A DNA stretch of 64,000 bases from Henricia sp. BOLD:AAB3569 (lineage: Eukaryota > Echinodermata > Asteroidea > Spinulosida > Echinasteridae), in NCBI GenBank assembly GCA_037783545.1, contig JBBELK010000095.1, forward strand, positions 1,803,001-1,867,000. The letters run 5' to 3'. Under the pieces are notes generated by a model. The model saw only the letters and a list, made by a program, of their open reading frames with translations. It was not told where the DNA came from and did no database searches. The position numbers and the translations under genes are program-made. Below are positions 7,516 through 19,904 of this stretch, one piece after another. How positions within the stretch are numbered: the first letter of the stretch is position 1; each line of letters opens with the position of its first letter.

Positions 7516-10500
7516 ATGCGAATTTTGCTGACAATTGCGATATTTTTGGGAGCTTTGGTCATCAAGACTGCAAGGTGGGTTCTGGTTTATATTTTAAACA
7601 TATTTTTCCTTGCATTATTTTCATTAGGCCTAGGTCTACCATGATTACTAGTTAGGTTAACATGGTTAAATTAACTTTAACCTTCAGGCAAGTTAGGTTG
7701 GCAGATTCATCAAATTTTCAAATTGCTCAAATCACATGAACTTTTTTAAAATTTATTTTTACAATTGTAAAGTAAAGACTAGAGTAAACAAAAACAAACT
7801 GCAGTGATCAACACGAAACATTCTCCCAAAGAAATAGTAGGGGCCTAGGTTCTAAAACTAGTCACAATTTGGAGGCACAAAAATGAATATAAAAAGGCTC
7901 TCATTGCAGATTGTGAATCTGCCTAGCCTAGTACCAGCCTACTGAGGATTGTTAAATGTTGATGACTTGTCCCAACCACCAAGTTAACATTAATACTGGG
8001 TCTAGGCCCAGTAAGTTTTTGTTTTACTATTTTCTATATAGGCCTAGGCCTAAAATAATTCAGTTAGACCTGAACAACCAAGTTTCCAAATAAAACAAAA
8101 AGGCCTAAATATTTTAGCGACAGCCAATCCTTTGTAATGACAATTGTATCCTTCTTTGCAGTTCCCAGACCCTGAGCACCATCTCGGGTCCCTTCCAGGG
8201 CAATCCTGCCATCTCTGCCCCGACTAGTGGTGACTGCCTCTCAACTGTTGATTGGCATGATATCATCTTCATCACTGCAGTCCCGATAGCTGCTGGCTTT
8301 GGACTGCTGCTGCTTGCTGCCTTTCTCAAAGATCTCAGACAGGCTTGCAAGGTAGGCCGACAAGTCAACAAGTTTGTAAACTCACTGGCATTAAACAAAT
8401 TCAACTTGGCTTTTTTATAGTCAGGATTCATTGTATTTAGTAATAGTAATATGATTTTTCCTTATATCTTTCCTTCAAACAGAGCAATGCAGCTCCTGGG
8501 TCCATCAGAGATAATCGGGCTGAAAATGAATGCACCTATATCATAGACATAAACTACGGCGGCCGTTCAAAATGGGGTTCATTCCTGCGTTGGTGTGTCT
8601 GGCACAAATCATGTCGCAGAATCGGAAGCACGTGTTTTGTGAGACTCCAAGGAACTATTGGCTTCAGTGACTGGTAAGTTGATCAAGAAACTATTACATT
8701 CATTAAAAACAGATTACATGTTTGCACAACTTTTAAAAACAGGAACAACAGCATTACATAACTAAAGAATCATGTCGATAAACTGCTTCGTAGAAATTTC
8801 AATCACATAGATGCAGTAATACTTCAGAAAAACTGAAAAATCCATGCAAGTTTTTGTTGTGGTTGCGTACCATTGCTATACATGTATCAACACTTTTAGT
8901 CCGATTTTTCTTGTCATAATTTTGGTTAACCTGCAAATGTTGTATTGGGGCTTTAAGAGGACCCTGTTATTTTGTTAAGGTGATAATTGTATTTCGTTAT
9001 TGTTCGTTCTCTAGGATGATTTTTCGTCTGTTTCATGGACTGAATTCGGAACAGCAAACCCTAACAACACCTCAGTCCATCGGGGAAATTGTAACCGCGC
9101 AGGTACGCTTGGTGAAGATGCATCGACCGATTTTTGGATACCGCTTCCATACCAGTATTGGAGCCCGTCTGCGAGGAATCATCAACAGGGCATGTGATAC
9201 GTAAGTTTAGCTTCAATTTTTTCGTTTCTCCTATCTTGAACTAGGATTTCACAATCTCGTGGTTTTGACCTATAAATGGTATATTTGTCTACTTTTACTT
9301 GTGAAATAACGTGTGGGGGTTTTTCCTGAATGGTTGGCCTTGTTTAGTATATATACGCCAATCTGAGAGCTGAAGTCATGTTCCGTGTACGTCTGCCATA
9401 ACTGGGAGCCATCCAGTGCCATGAACTGTGGGTTTTGTGTTGATGATAAGCTGTTACATTATGTTGTCACTTTCAACAATTTTGTGCGTTTATTTGCTTG
9501 CGAAGCCTATACGCGTACGGTTTGTGCGCTGTTCGATTTAACAACAACACAGAGCACCAAGTTCATGGCAGTGGATTCGTCTATACATGACTCTGAAATG
9601 ACGTCACTTCCTACAAATTGTCACGTGCCTAAGGATCTTGAGTGTAATAGGCTGCGATGTATTTCGAACAAATTTCAAGCAAGATGCTCGTACTTGAATG
9701 CGTTATAGTACCATTTTCCCCGATACAAAGATGGCATCTGTGAGAGTGGTCAATAGACACCGTCTCGAATAGCGGCCACCTTGTGGGGTAACTTTTTATA
9801 TTTAAATTGAAAAGTTGATATAAAATTACAGATTTATAAGAAGTACAGATTTGATAAAATAAAACCTCAAATTTTGAAGCGGGAAAGATTAAAGATTTTC
9901 CTAGAAAATACTTATAAAAATGTTCAGACAGTCTCATGTGTTTTGTGCTCAAAATCTGATAAAGCCATTACTATAACTACTTAATTCTTTCCTTTAAATT
10001 TAGTCAATAATATAAACACAAAATGTGCAACCATTCACGTCCTCAAGCAACAAAGAAACTGCCCTATACAAGATGGCAGCTATTCGATACGGTCTACATG
10101 TATATGGTGGTTCCGTACAAGATGTGAATTGCTGTAATTTTGACATTGTCCCTGATGGCACTCTGTGAATTTGCGAAATATTGAATGATTACCTTTATGA
10201 ACATTTTAAGAAAACTTATTCAGATTTGTTCGATCTAACTTAACAAAAAAACGAGAAAAAACCCAACACATTTATATGTACCACCTTGGATAACAAAATA
10301 TTTGACCACCTACAACCTGACAACAAAAATAACATCAAAAATGTTTGTTAATGTCTCATTTAAATCCTTTTAAGAAGTCTTATAGCAATATTTGATGCCA
10401 TGTAAGCCATCTGATCTAATGACTATTGTCTATAAGACCAAACATGATAAACATAATATTGAGGGCATTATGATAAGCAATACCCACGTGAGTTGAGCAT

Positions 10501-11857
10501 TATAGTTTTATATTTTGCACTTTGCACTCTAGTTTTACAGTTTATTAGTGCTACGGCTCCCATTGCTTATATCTCATGATAATCATCAGCCCAGTTGCTG
10601 CTGAAGAGTAATGGTTTTTAATAAAACATTGTAATTCAATATTTTTTTCCAAGGCTGTACCTTTCAGAAATATGCAATAATTACATTTGTGAACATTTTA
10701 AAAACCATGACTTGATAATTTTGTCTATTTTTTTCTTGACATACTATAGTGAGATCCACAATATTGATGTCAAGGATACGAAGACCAAGGAGCATTACAG
10801 CATCCATTACAGCAAGTACTGTGGTCCAAGCAGCGACGGCCTCTCATGTAATGATAACGGAATCGCCACCAAGCTGCCACCGTTCCTGTTGCCGAAACCA
10901 CCAAAAGCCAAGGCCAACTACATCTCCCACTTTTTCAAGAACGCACATACGTTCACATCTACATTTATGCCTCGATATGAGGGCAACTTGACCGGTGTAC
11001 GGCACGTCACCTGTCTGTTTGCCTGCATGAGTTACCCCATGCTTGCAGTGCAGTGGATATCAAAGCCACTGTTGGCTCCATCCCTTTGGGAGTCTGTGGT
11101 GCTCAGCCCCATGGACTATGACATCACCTTGGGGATGGTCATCAAGGCAGCAGGAGTCAGTGCTGTACTCCTGCCCGTCTTCTTCGCCACTGAAGTCTTG
11201 GGACGCGTCACTCCGACGATATACTCTTTATACAGACATACTCCTCTGGGACAGCCTGCTAAATGCAACGTCTTAAATAACAACTCTAATACTCTTACAG
11301 TAATTGAAATGCAATCCGATGAGGAGCAACCATCAACTAGTCAGGTTTTACCCGTTACGACTGATTATAATCCAATTCTTTCCACAGATTCTATAGTCAT
11401 TGAAATGCCATCAGACGAGGAGCAATTATCAACTAGTCAGGTTTTACCCGTTACAACTAATTCGAATGCAATTCTTTCTACAGATTCTAAGTTTTTATCC
11501 GGCTCTTCACATCAAACCATTGTTAACAAACCTGAGATTTTTCAAATTCCAGATCAGATCCCTATTCCAGCAAAGTCAGCCACCGAAGCCAAAGCTGGCA
11601 GCAGACTCTGCCTTGCACTTGTTGTTTGCTTTGGTCACATCCTCCTGATTGCGTCCTGTGTCATGGCTGTCCTGTGGTCTGTTTACTCCGTCCATGGCTT
11701 CTGTTGGAGTGCCTTCTGGGAATGGGCTGCCACTTCCATCATCTCGGTGCTCATCCAGGCTGTCATCATAGACACACTTAAGGCCATCATTGTAACTTGT
11801 TTGAAGGGGCATCGCAACAAAAGGTCTACATCTGTACCTCATGCACTCATCCATTAA
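7516..11857 (+). CDS. Compact polycystin-1-like PLAT/multi-pass membrane protein, copy 2 (5 exons, 577 aa)
   Basis: Coding exons: 7516-7574, 8162-8351, 8483-8673, 9015-9200, 10750-11857. All introns have GT/AG ends with T-rich acceptors, and the phases join exactly (1734 nt). Residues 1-20 form a signal peptide (MRILLTIAIFLGALVIKTA). TM1 is at ~54-75. A PLAT-like domain spans ~102-228, with the strands 'TYIIDINYGG', 'GSTCFVRLQG' and 'NIDVKDTKTKEHYSIHY'. TM2 is at ~293-313, TM3 ~335-356, TM4 ~495-520 and TM5 ~535-560. The 'RHVTCLFACM' start of TM2 and the W..TSI.S...QA....LK spacing at TM5 resemble polycystin-1/REJ proteins, where the PLAT lies in the cytosol between TM1 and TM2. It lacks REJ/GAIN/GPS and the TM6-11 channel half, so it is probably not a channel by itself. 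Its role is unknown; membrane scaffold or partner of a polycystin-2-like channel is inference. Family assignment is by eye. Leu14 is private to this copy (Ser14 in the others). Confidence 0.75.
9352..9585 (-). mobile_element. Resident, internally deleted copy of the TIR element family E, in intron 4
   Basis: The segment starts TATACGCCAATCTGAGAGC and ends GGATTCGTCTATA. In reverse complement it matches the 285-bp U5 insertion over most of its length but lacks most of one inner inverted repeat, jumping from 'gcagtgga' to the terminal 'ttcgtctata'. The open frame at 9385-9708 is created by this element and is not a gene. Other copies: 19304-19537, 29238-29471, 39177-39410, 49407-49640, 59352-59585. 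Confidence 0.7.
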
Positions 11858-14800
11858 ATTTGAACATTTCAGTTTTAAATCAGTGGCAGAATGATAGCTC
11901 ATCTGGAAAAGGAGTTTTGGGATGAAGGTCATGTGACAGAAACATGCCAGGATCTTGTATATAGTTGTAAATATTGTGAATTTTGTAAATATTGTAAATA
12001 TTGTATATATTGTTTTGTTGAGAAAAAACATACAAAATATAAAAAAGGGGGTTGTGTGAAAACAAAATCACACCAACAGTTTAATCCTGCAGGATCCAAA
12101 ACAGTGGAAAGGTAATCATTGATATTCCCAAAGTACGAAGACCTATTTCTATTCAGTGCACAATGTTGATCGTCAACTTCAAATCATGGTGAAAGGAATT
12201 TTTCTTTACAAATTCAGTATGTAATCGTCATCAGTAAATAACAATAATTTGGAATTCCAACTAGGCATGCACAACATGGAAGTTTTGACAATTTCACCGA
12301 ATCCAAAATAATCCGCAGTCAACACCAGCAGAATGACACCTCAGTTGCTGAACACTTTAACTGTACTAATCACTTCATTTCTAACATGTCCATACAGAGC
12401 CCGAGGCTCTTGGTCGCCACCCAGACCCTGTTCGACTCAGCAGAGAGAAACTTTGGATTAAACGACTCGGCAGCATCCAGCCACATTGTCTCAACATCCA
12501 GGAGGAAAATGATTAATGTTTTCATTTTCTTCCTCCCATTTCAACCAACTTCCTTGATTATTTTTAACCCAAATATTCCTCATTTCTGTCTGCCCTTTTA
12601 TACCCTATTTCCCCTTTCTTTCCATCCCCTCCCCAACTAACGTCACCCCATTTCCTCAACCCAAACCCCCTCATTTCCCCAACCCCCCTCTTCCAGTCCT
12701 GCTTCCCCCTAGTCCAATTGCCTCTAATGCTCACAGGCTCTTTTTTTAAAAAGAAACTTCAGCCTAGTCAACTTACCACCAATGTTAGTCTTGGATGTAC
12801 CGGGAACATTACAATAATTTTTCACTTAGACTTCCGATAAACTGCTAAGACTTTGTGTTGTAAGTACACAAATTTAGCAGTTTTATACCATTTAACGTGG
12901 AATTGTTAACATCCATGCATTTAATGTGTCATAAATACCTGAATTTAATGTCAAAAACCATATTTTTGCTTCTCAGCTTGTCAAAGAATTATGTTTACTG
13001 GTCGCCACTTATTCTTCTTAATATATGACTCAGGAATCACCAAAAAGTGCTAATAGTTTAAAGAGAAGTTTATTTACAAGTGATAACCATTAAACAATTT
13101 CCTTGAAAATACTTCAACTTTTTCTGCCAAATCCCACAGGGCGCTTTCACAGGAGGTCAAAAGGTCACGGGTCACTATTGCTCGTCTTCCACAACGGGAG
13201 AGGACAATAGAGCCAAGAGCCTTTCAGCTTGCAGCCACGTGCATTTCCCCACGTGGCTCTATTGTTATCTGCCATTCTAGAAGACAAGCAATATAGTGAC
13301 TGTGACCTTTTGACCCCCTGTGAAAGCGCCCAATAGACTTAACAAGTCATCTCAGTGGCGACCAATGAATGGAATTCATGCCGCAACTTGCTTACACAAT
13401 CTTTTTTTCCCTCAACAGGAACAGGAAACATAGAAGCCTTCTGATGATCATGGTTCACTTTTTAAATACAGAATGCCTAATAAAATTGTGCAAAATACAG
13501 CGATTTGAAGATAATTATACGCTTTATTGTATTAAAACTGAACAACAATGAGATATGCAGAAAATCTCAATTATTGCTCATTTGATCAAGTCATGTGACC
13601 ATGGATGAAAACTAATGGGGTATTTTTTAACGAAGAAGAATAAAAATGTACATTATTGTTGTGAAGTTGGATGGCAAGATTATCAACCGTGTTGCCAGGA
13701 ATCGATGGTGTTTTTTGGGATATAAACTGTTTTATTCTGCAATGTGGCACACAAACAAATTATGAAATATAAAGCCTTTCAAAACATGCCAATAGAGATA
13801 TTTCGGAAAGTGAAACACATTTGATTTTCAGAGTAAAAACATTATTTAAAGAAATGGGCACTTGGGTAAAACACTCGTTTTCTATAACCATATCAGCTGA
13901 TTGTAAATAGGGGGAATTAATACTAGAAATAAATAATTGAAACGAAACATTTGAGTGTCATGGTCTAATTTGTTTACAGCTTCTCATCGTGGCTTAATAA
14001 GGGGCAATTTCCTGTTTAGAAGAAACATTTGCTTAGTACAAAAACATTTGCTTTGCAAAAAATTGGTAAGCAGTTAAAAACGAATTATGTCTTACAATGA
14101 ACACAAGTTCACATACGTTTTTAACTGCTATTCCATTTTTGCAAAGCTAGTAAATTTTGTATGCAGTAAAATGTTCTGCTATGAAATCGTCTATTTGAAT
14201 GAATAATGCAAACATCCTGGGGCAACTTGAAGTCTTATGTTTTTCTTTATTTTTCCCCTTGTGTTTTCCTGAAGTGTGATGCACCCCAAACAGTGCCCTC
14301 TTTCTGTGATTTACTGCAATGAAATCTTCAAAGTTGAAAAAGGCTACATTTTATTGGTTTTACATCAAAACGAACAATAGTAATGTCTCAATAAACAAGT
14401 AATCCATCATATGCAGCAAAGACTAGGCATAAAGTAGTTTAGCAGTCATGGGCTCACGAAAAAAGTTCTTGCGCCAATCTATGCCATAAGTGTCATGTGA
14501 CCAGGGGCCAATTCTGTGATAATTAAATTTTTGCTTTGTAATATCGTTTACCAGTGAAAATTGTATCTCAAATTGTGCTTTAGAAACAGCAGAATATTAA
14601 TGAACATCGCACACGATTTTGGCCGGTCACCCATTTTGGCAATATAAAGCAAATAAATCCTGTACTAGTACTTTTAATAAGCAAATGTTTGGAATTGGCC
14701 CCAGGTGTCTAATGAGTATTTATGAAAGGAAACTCGGATTATTTTAATTCTTCATACATAGTCTTGGAATAAGCAAAAGTATGAAACTTTCATCATAAAA

Positions 14801-17800
14801 GAAGTGCTTATCCATAGTGACCAGTATTCAGATTGACTAGTTTCAATGTTGCTTGGCAGTGGGTCTTGATGGCAGGAGCTATTGAGTGACGTCACTTAAG
14901 GAGATAAAAAAAAACCAAGGTTGTATTGAATCAAGAAAACTGGCCATATTGGAACATTTGTCATGGTGTCTTCGTAATTTAAGCCAGAGAACCAATGATA
15001 GCAGAATCTCTAGTACATCCTTGTTGCTTAGCAACTGTATTTTCCTTAGCAACAAAGCCCAGCAGCCGATTTCACGAAACTTACGCAGTTGCGTAAGCCC
15101 ACGTGCGCAATGTTTTATTGCGTAAGTCGCGCAACAATTTAGCGACGATAACACGCAAGCTGTGGGGCTTGCGCAAGCTGCGCACTCTTTCGTGAAATCG
15201 GCTGCAACATGAATATTTATTTCAAACAAATCTAAACCGGAAAGACCAAATGCCTGCAGGTTATACTTGGATAAGGTTCTCCATGGGGTACTATTCCAAA
15301 ATGGGCCATTATCAATGTAGGTTTTGATAACAAATACAATTAAGTGACGTCACTAAAATAAAATAAAAGGCCGTTGCCTATACGTTGCATGACATCGAGA
15401 AACCTGGTGATGTCAAAAACTTATTTCAGATCAACTAGCAGCAGACCACCGCCCAAGCATTTTCTGCTAAACGGCGTTATGAAATTGGCCCCAGGCTGGA
15501 GTCTATAGTGTAATCCGAGCAACATTTGGTGAGCCCGCCCTCTTGTGATTATTCCATTGTTACTGCGGTGTATTTCTATTGTGACGTCATGTAAATACCT
15601 TGGAGATACACCGCAGTTTTCTTTCGTCGGATTAGTCTATAGGATCCCTGGCCCTGTGAATGTGGGAAGTTGTATATCGGCGAGACTGGAAGGGACCTAT
15701 ACCCACCAGACTCGAAGAACAGAGAAGACTATGACAAATCAGCCATTGTCAAGCACTCCGTACAGTACAGCGAGGACATATCATCAACTGGGAAACCGCA
15801 CAACTGATAGCGCCCATCGACAGATGGCACCCAAGACGCATCAGGGAAGCCATCGAAATACACAAGCACGACACAGTACCCCAATACATTGGCTTCGACA
15901 TCAGCAATATCTGGCACTCTCCATTAACCAACCAGATCGATGGATCACCTACACCCTAGGTCCTCCCCCCACGACAGCCACTGCATGCCACAATGACACG
16001 TACCAGTGAGCACACCACGGCCAGGCACAGAATTAAGAGCATAACCACGCCTCCTCAACCGTACCCAAGCCATTCAGCTTGAGTGAACACATTGTACACT
16101 GAATGCCCGCAACCATACTTATGGGTGCACCCAAGTAAACAGGAAGAGATCCGTGCGCGAGCTCATGAATATTTTGTATGCCTCAAGTTCTTCTTTATTG
16201 GGGAGAGTTGCGAGCTGAATGAGGGTGGTCTTGTGTATAATATGACCATCGTCGCGATGTTGGGTATTTTTTCTTGCAACCATAAACATTGTAGGCACTG
16301 TAGCTCCTAAAAGTGGCCCTATTTTGCTAGTAGCGTATGTGCCTTTGTTCCAAAATGGATGCTGGTCTGATTAGCAAGTTTCACTGCTGCAGGGGTTGTT
16401 TTGTTTCAAGTGGAAATTAGTGAATAAAAGTGACGGATTACCCCCATGAAATTGAACAGAATTGAAAAGATGAGACTTCAGTGAGTATTCCGGGGGCAAT
16501 TTCATAAAGCTGTTTAGCAAAAATATTTGCTTAAATCAAAAATTTGTCTGCTTTATATATATGGGTTATAAAAATGGTTTAATTTCTTTTAAATACATTA
16601 TTAGGGGTCGTTTAAAGTTGTCAACATTTTCAGTTCTACAAATAGTCGAAGACGGCCTGTGCGCTGTAAAATGTTGACATTTCATGCTAGGGCTATGCCT
16701 ACTATATACCGACACAAACAAAATTTTATTATAAAGTATGCCTATGGGGATCGAACTGTGACCATGGTGACTGCCCCCAATTACCAAGTTTGCAAACGTG
16801 GCATTTAATCTCTGTTCGTGTCTCAGCTCACAGTCACAGCCATGTAAACGAAACTTGAGTTTTGACATTGAATTAATTAATCGCGATCCCAAAAGAAAAC
16901 GGAGGCGGGGCTGCCAGGGAGTCTCGGAGAGCGAAATCTGTCGATTCCAAGTCGTTGGAATGGAAAACAAAAGATCGTTCGACCGGCTGACGTCATTCCG
17001 CCCGCGCACGTAGGTACGTGGCCCGCACCCGGCCCTGTCCGTCTTCAAGGAAGTAACAAAAGGACTGCTAACCAGTCTATTCCCATAATTCCTCGCGAAA
17101 AGTATAGAAAGTCCACACTTTTTACTAGGCGTGCTCATGGAGTTCAACAAAAAGCAAAGAGAGGGTAAAGTTATCTTCACAAATTAACTAGTTTATTTGG
17201 ATTTAATAGATTTAACCTAGCCCAGGAATGAAGTCTTCATGAAGCCAACGTTATACAGAGTTTTGAACGCCGAGTATAATTTTGCCAAGGAGATGGCATT
17301 CTCGCATCACGCGTTGTCAAGCAAAAGAAAGTCGCGTTCGTCGCGCACGCGTCTTCGGCGGTAGGAAAATCGAATGTTGTTCTTACAATGTGACACTTTC
17401 GTTCATTGCTTATGCAGTGTTGCACGTGTTTGATTTGTTCCTATGAAATCTTCTACAAAGTACTAGAATGCGAATTTTGCTGACAATTGCGATATTTTTG
17501 GGAGCTTCGGTCATCAAGACTGCAAGGTGGGTTCTGGTTTATATTTTTAACATATTTTTCCTTGCATTATTTTCATTAGGCCTAGGTCTACCATGATTAC
17601 TAGTTAGGTTAACATGGTTAAATTAACTTTAACCTTCAGGCAAGTTAGGTTGGCAGATTCATCAAATTTTCAAATTGCTCAAATCACATGAACTTTTTTA
17701 AAATTTATTTTTACAATTGTAAAGTAAAGACTAGAGTAAACAAAAACAAACTGCAGTGATCAACACGAAACATTCTCCCAAAGAAATAGTAGGGGCCTAG

Positions 17801-19904
17801 GTTCTAAAACTAGTCACAATTTGGAGGCACAAAAATGAATATAAAAAGGCTCTCATTGCAGATTGTGAATCTGCCTAGCCTAGTACCAGCCTACTGAGGA
17901 TTGTTAAATGTTGATGACTTGTCCCAACCACCAAGTTAACATTAATACTGGGTCTAGGCCCAGTAAGTTTTTGTTTTACTATTTTCTATATAGGCCTAGG
18001 CCTAAAATAATTCAGTTAGACCTGAACAACCAAGTTTCCAAATAAAACAAAAAGGCCTAAATATTTTAGCGACAGCCAATCCTTTGTAATGACAATTGTA
18101 TCCTTCTTTGCAGTTCCCAGACCCTGAGCACCATCTCGGGTCCCTTCCAGGGCAATCCTGCCATCTCTGCCCCGACTAGTGGTGACTGCCTCTCAACTGT
18201 TGATTGGCATGATATCATCTTCATCACTGCAGTCCCGATAGCTGCTGGCTTTGGACTGCTGCTGCTTGCTGCCTTTCTCAAAGATCTCAGACAGGCTTGC
18301 AAGGTAGGCCGACAAGTCAACAAGTTTGTAAACTCACTGGCATTAAACAAATTCAACTTGGCTTTTTTATAGTCAGGATTCATTGTATTTAGTAATAGTA
18401 ATATGATTTTTCCTTATATCTTTCCTTCAAACAGAGCAATGCAGCTCCTGGGTCCATCAGAGATAATCGGGCTGAAAATGAATGCACCTATATCATAGAC
18501 ATAAACTACGGCGGCCGTTCAAAATGGGGTTCATTCCTGCGTTGGTGTGTCTGGCACAAATCATGTCGCAGAATCGGAAGCACGTGTTTTGTGAGACTCC
18601 AAGGAACTATTGGCTTCAGTGACTGGTAAGTTGATCAAGAAACTATTACATTCATTAAAAACAGATTACATGTTTGCACAACTTTTAAAAACAGGAACAA
18701 CAGCATTACATAACTAAAGAATCATGTCGATAAACTGCTTCGTATAAATTTCAATCACATAGATGCAGTAATACTTCAGAAAAACTGAAAAATCCATGCA
18801 AGTTTTTGTTGTGGTTGCGTACCATTGCTATACATGTATCAACACTTTTAGTCCGATTTTTCTTGTCATAATTTTGGTTAACCTGCAAATGTTGTATTGG
18901 GGCTTTAAGAGGACCCTGTTATTTTGTTAAGGTGATAATTGTATTTCGTTATTGTTCGTTCTCTAGGATGATTTTTCGTCTGTTTCATGGACTGAATTCG
19001 GAACAGCAAACCCTAACAACACCTCAGTCCATCGGGGAAATTGTAACCGCGCAGGTACGCTTGGTGAAGATGCTTCGACCGATTTTTGGATACCGCTTCC
19101 ATACCAGTATTGGAGCCCGTCTGCGAGGAATCATCAACAGGGCATGTGATACGTAAGTTTAGCTTCAATTTTTTCGTTTCTCCTATCTTGAACTAGGATT
19201 TCACAATCTCGTGGTTTTGACCTATAAATGGTATATTTGTCTACTTTTACTTGTGAAATAACGTGTGGGGGTTTTTCCTGAATGGTTGGCCTTGTTTAGT
19301 ATATATACGCCAATCTGAGAGCTGAAGTCATGTTCCGTGTACGTCTGCCATAACTGGGAGCCATCCAGTGCCATGAACTGTGGGTTTTGTGTTGATGATA
19401 AGCTGTTACATTATGTTGTCACTTTCAACAATTTTGTGCGTTTATTTGCTTGCGAAGCCTATACGCGTACGGTTTGTGCGCTGTTCGATTTAACAACAAC
19501 ACAGAGCACCAAGTTCATGGCAGTGGATTCGTCTATACATGACTCTGAAATGACGTCACTTCCTACAAATTGTCACGTGCCTAAGGATCTTGAGTGTAAT
19601 AGGCTGCGATGTATTTCGAACAAATTTCAAGCAAGATGCTCGTACTTGAATGCGTTATAGTACCATTTTCCCCGATACAAAGATGGCATCTGTGAGAGTG
19701 GTCAATAGACACCGTCTCGAATAGCGGCCACCTTGTGGGGTAACTTTTTATATTTAAATTGAAAAGTTGATATAAAATTACAGATTTATAAGAAGTACAG
19801 ATTTGATAAAATAAAACCTCAAATTTTGAAGCGGGAAAGATTAAAGATTTTCCTAGAAAATACTTATAAAAATGTTCAGACAGTCTCATGTGTTTTGTGC
19901 TCAA
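9953..19904. repeat. Array unit U2
   Basis: Same length as U1; add 9952 to U1 positions. Carries exon 5 of copy 2 and exons 1-4 of copy 3. Shares with U6 the variants 'aagtagttt' (14436) and 'gaaaacggagg' (about 16896), and with U4 the T7A5 form of the T/A run near 12741. Exon 4 has a private A-to-T change (His183Leu). Confidence 0.95.

Larger units (their letters stand above)
1..9952. repeat. Array unit U1
   Basis: Reference unit used for relative positions. Contains exon 5 of gene copy 1 (798-1905) and exons 1-4 of copy 2 (7516-9200). Positions 1-797 are intron 4 of copy 1, where I see nothing else. Private differences include a T instead of C in exon 1 (Leu14 rather than Ser14) and substitutions near 5342 and 5361. 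Confidence 0.95.

Noticed and set aside
8114-8431. 105-aa minus-strand frame over exon 2
   Set aside because: Antisense shadow of exon 2, which has good splice sites and in-phase joins on the plus strand.
8980-9204. 74-aa open frame starting before exon 4
   Set aside because: Only 9015-9200 is coding, as exon 4; the upstream part is the polypyrimidine/acceptor region of intron 3 and the end reads through a strong donor (GTAAGT).
9385-9708. 107-aa open frame after exon 4
   Set aside because: It lies in the resident TIR element within intron 4, and the homologous U5 insertion does not preserve it as a gene.
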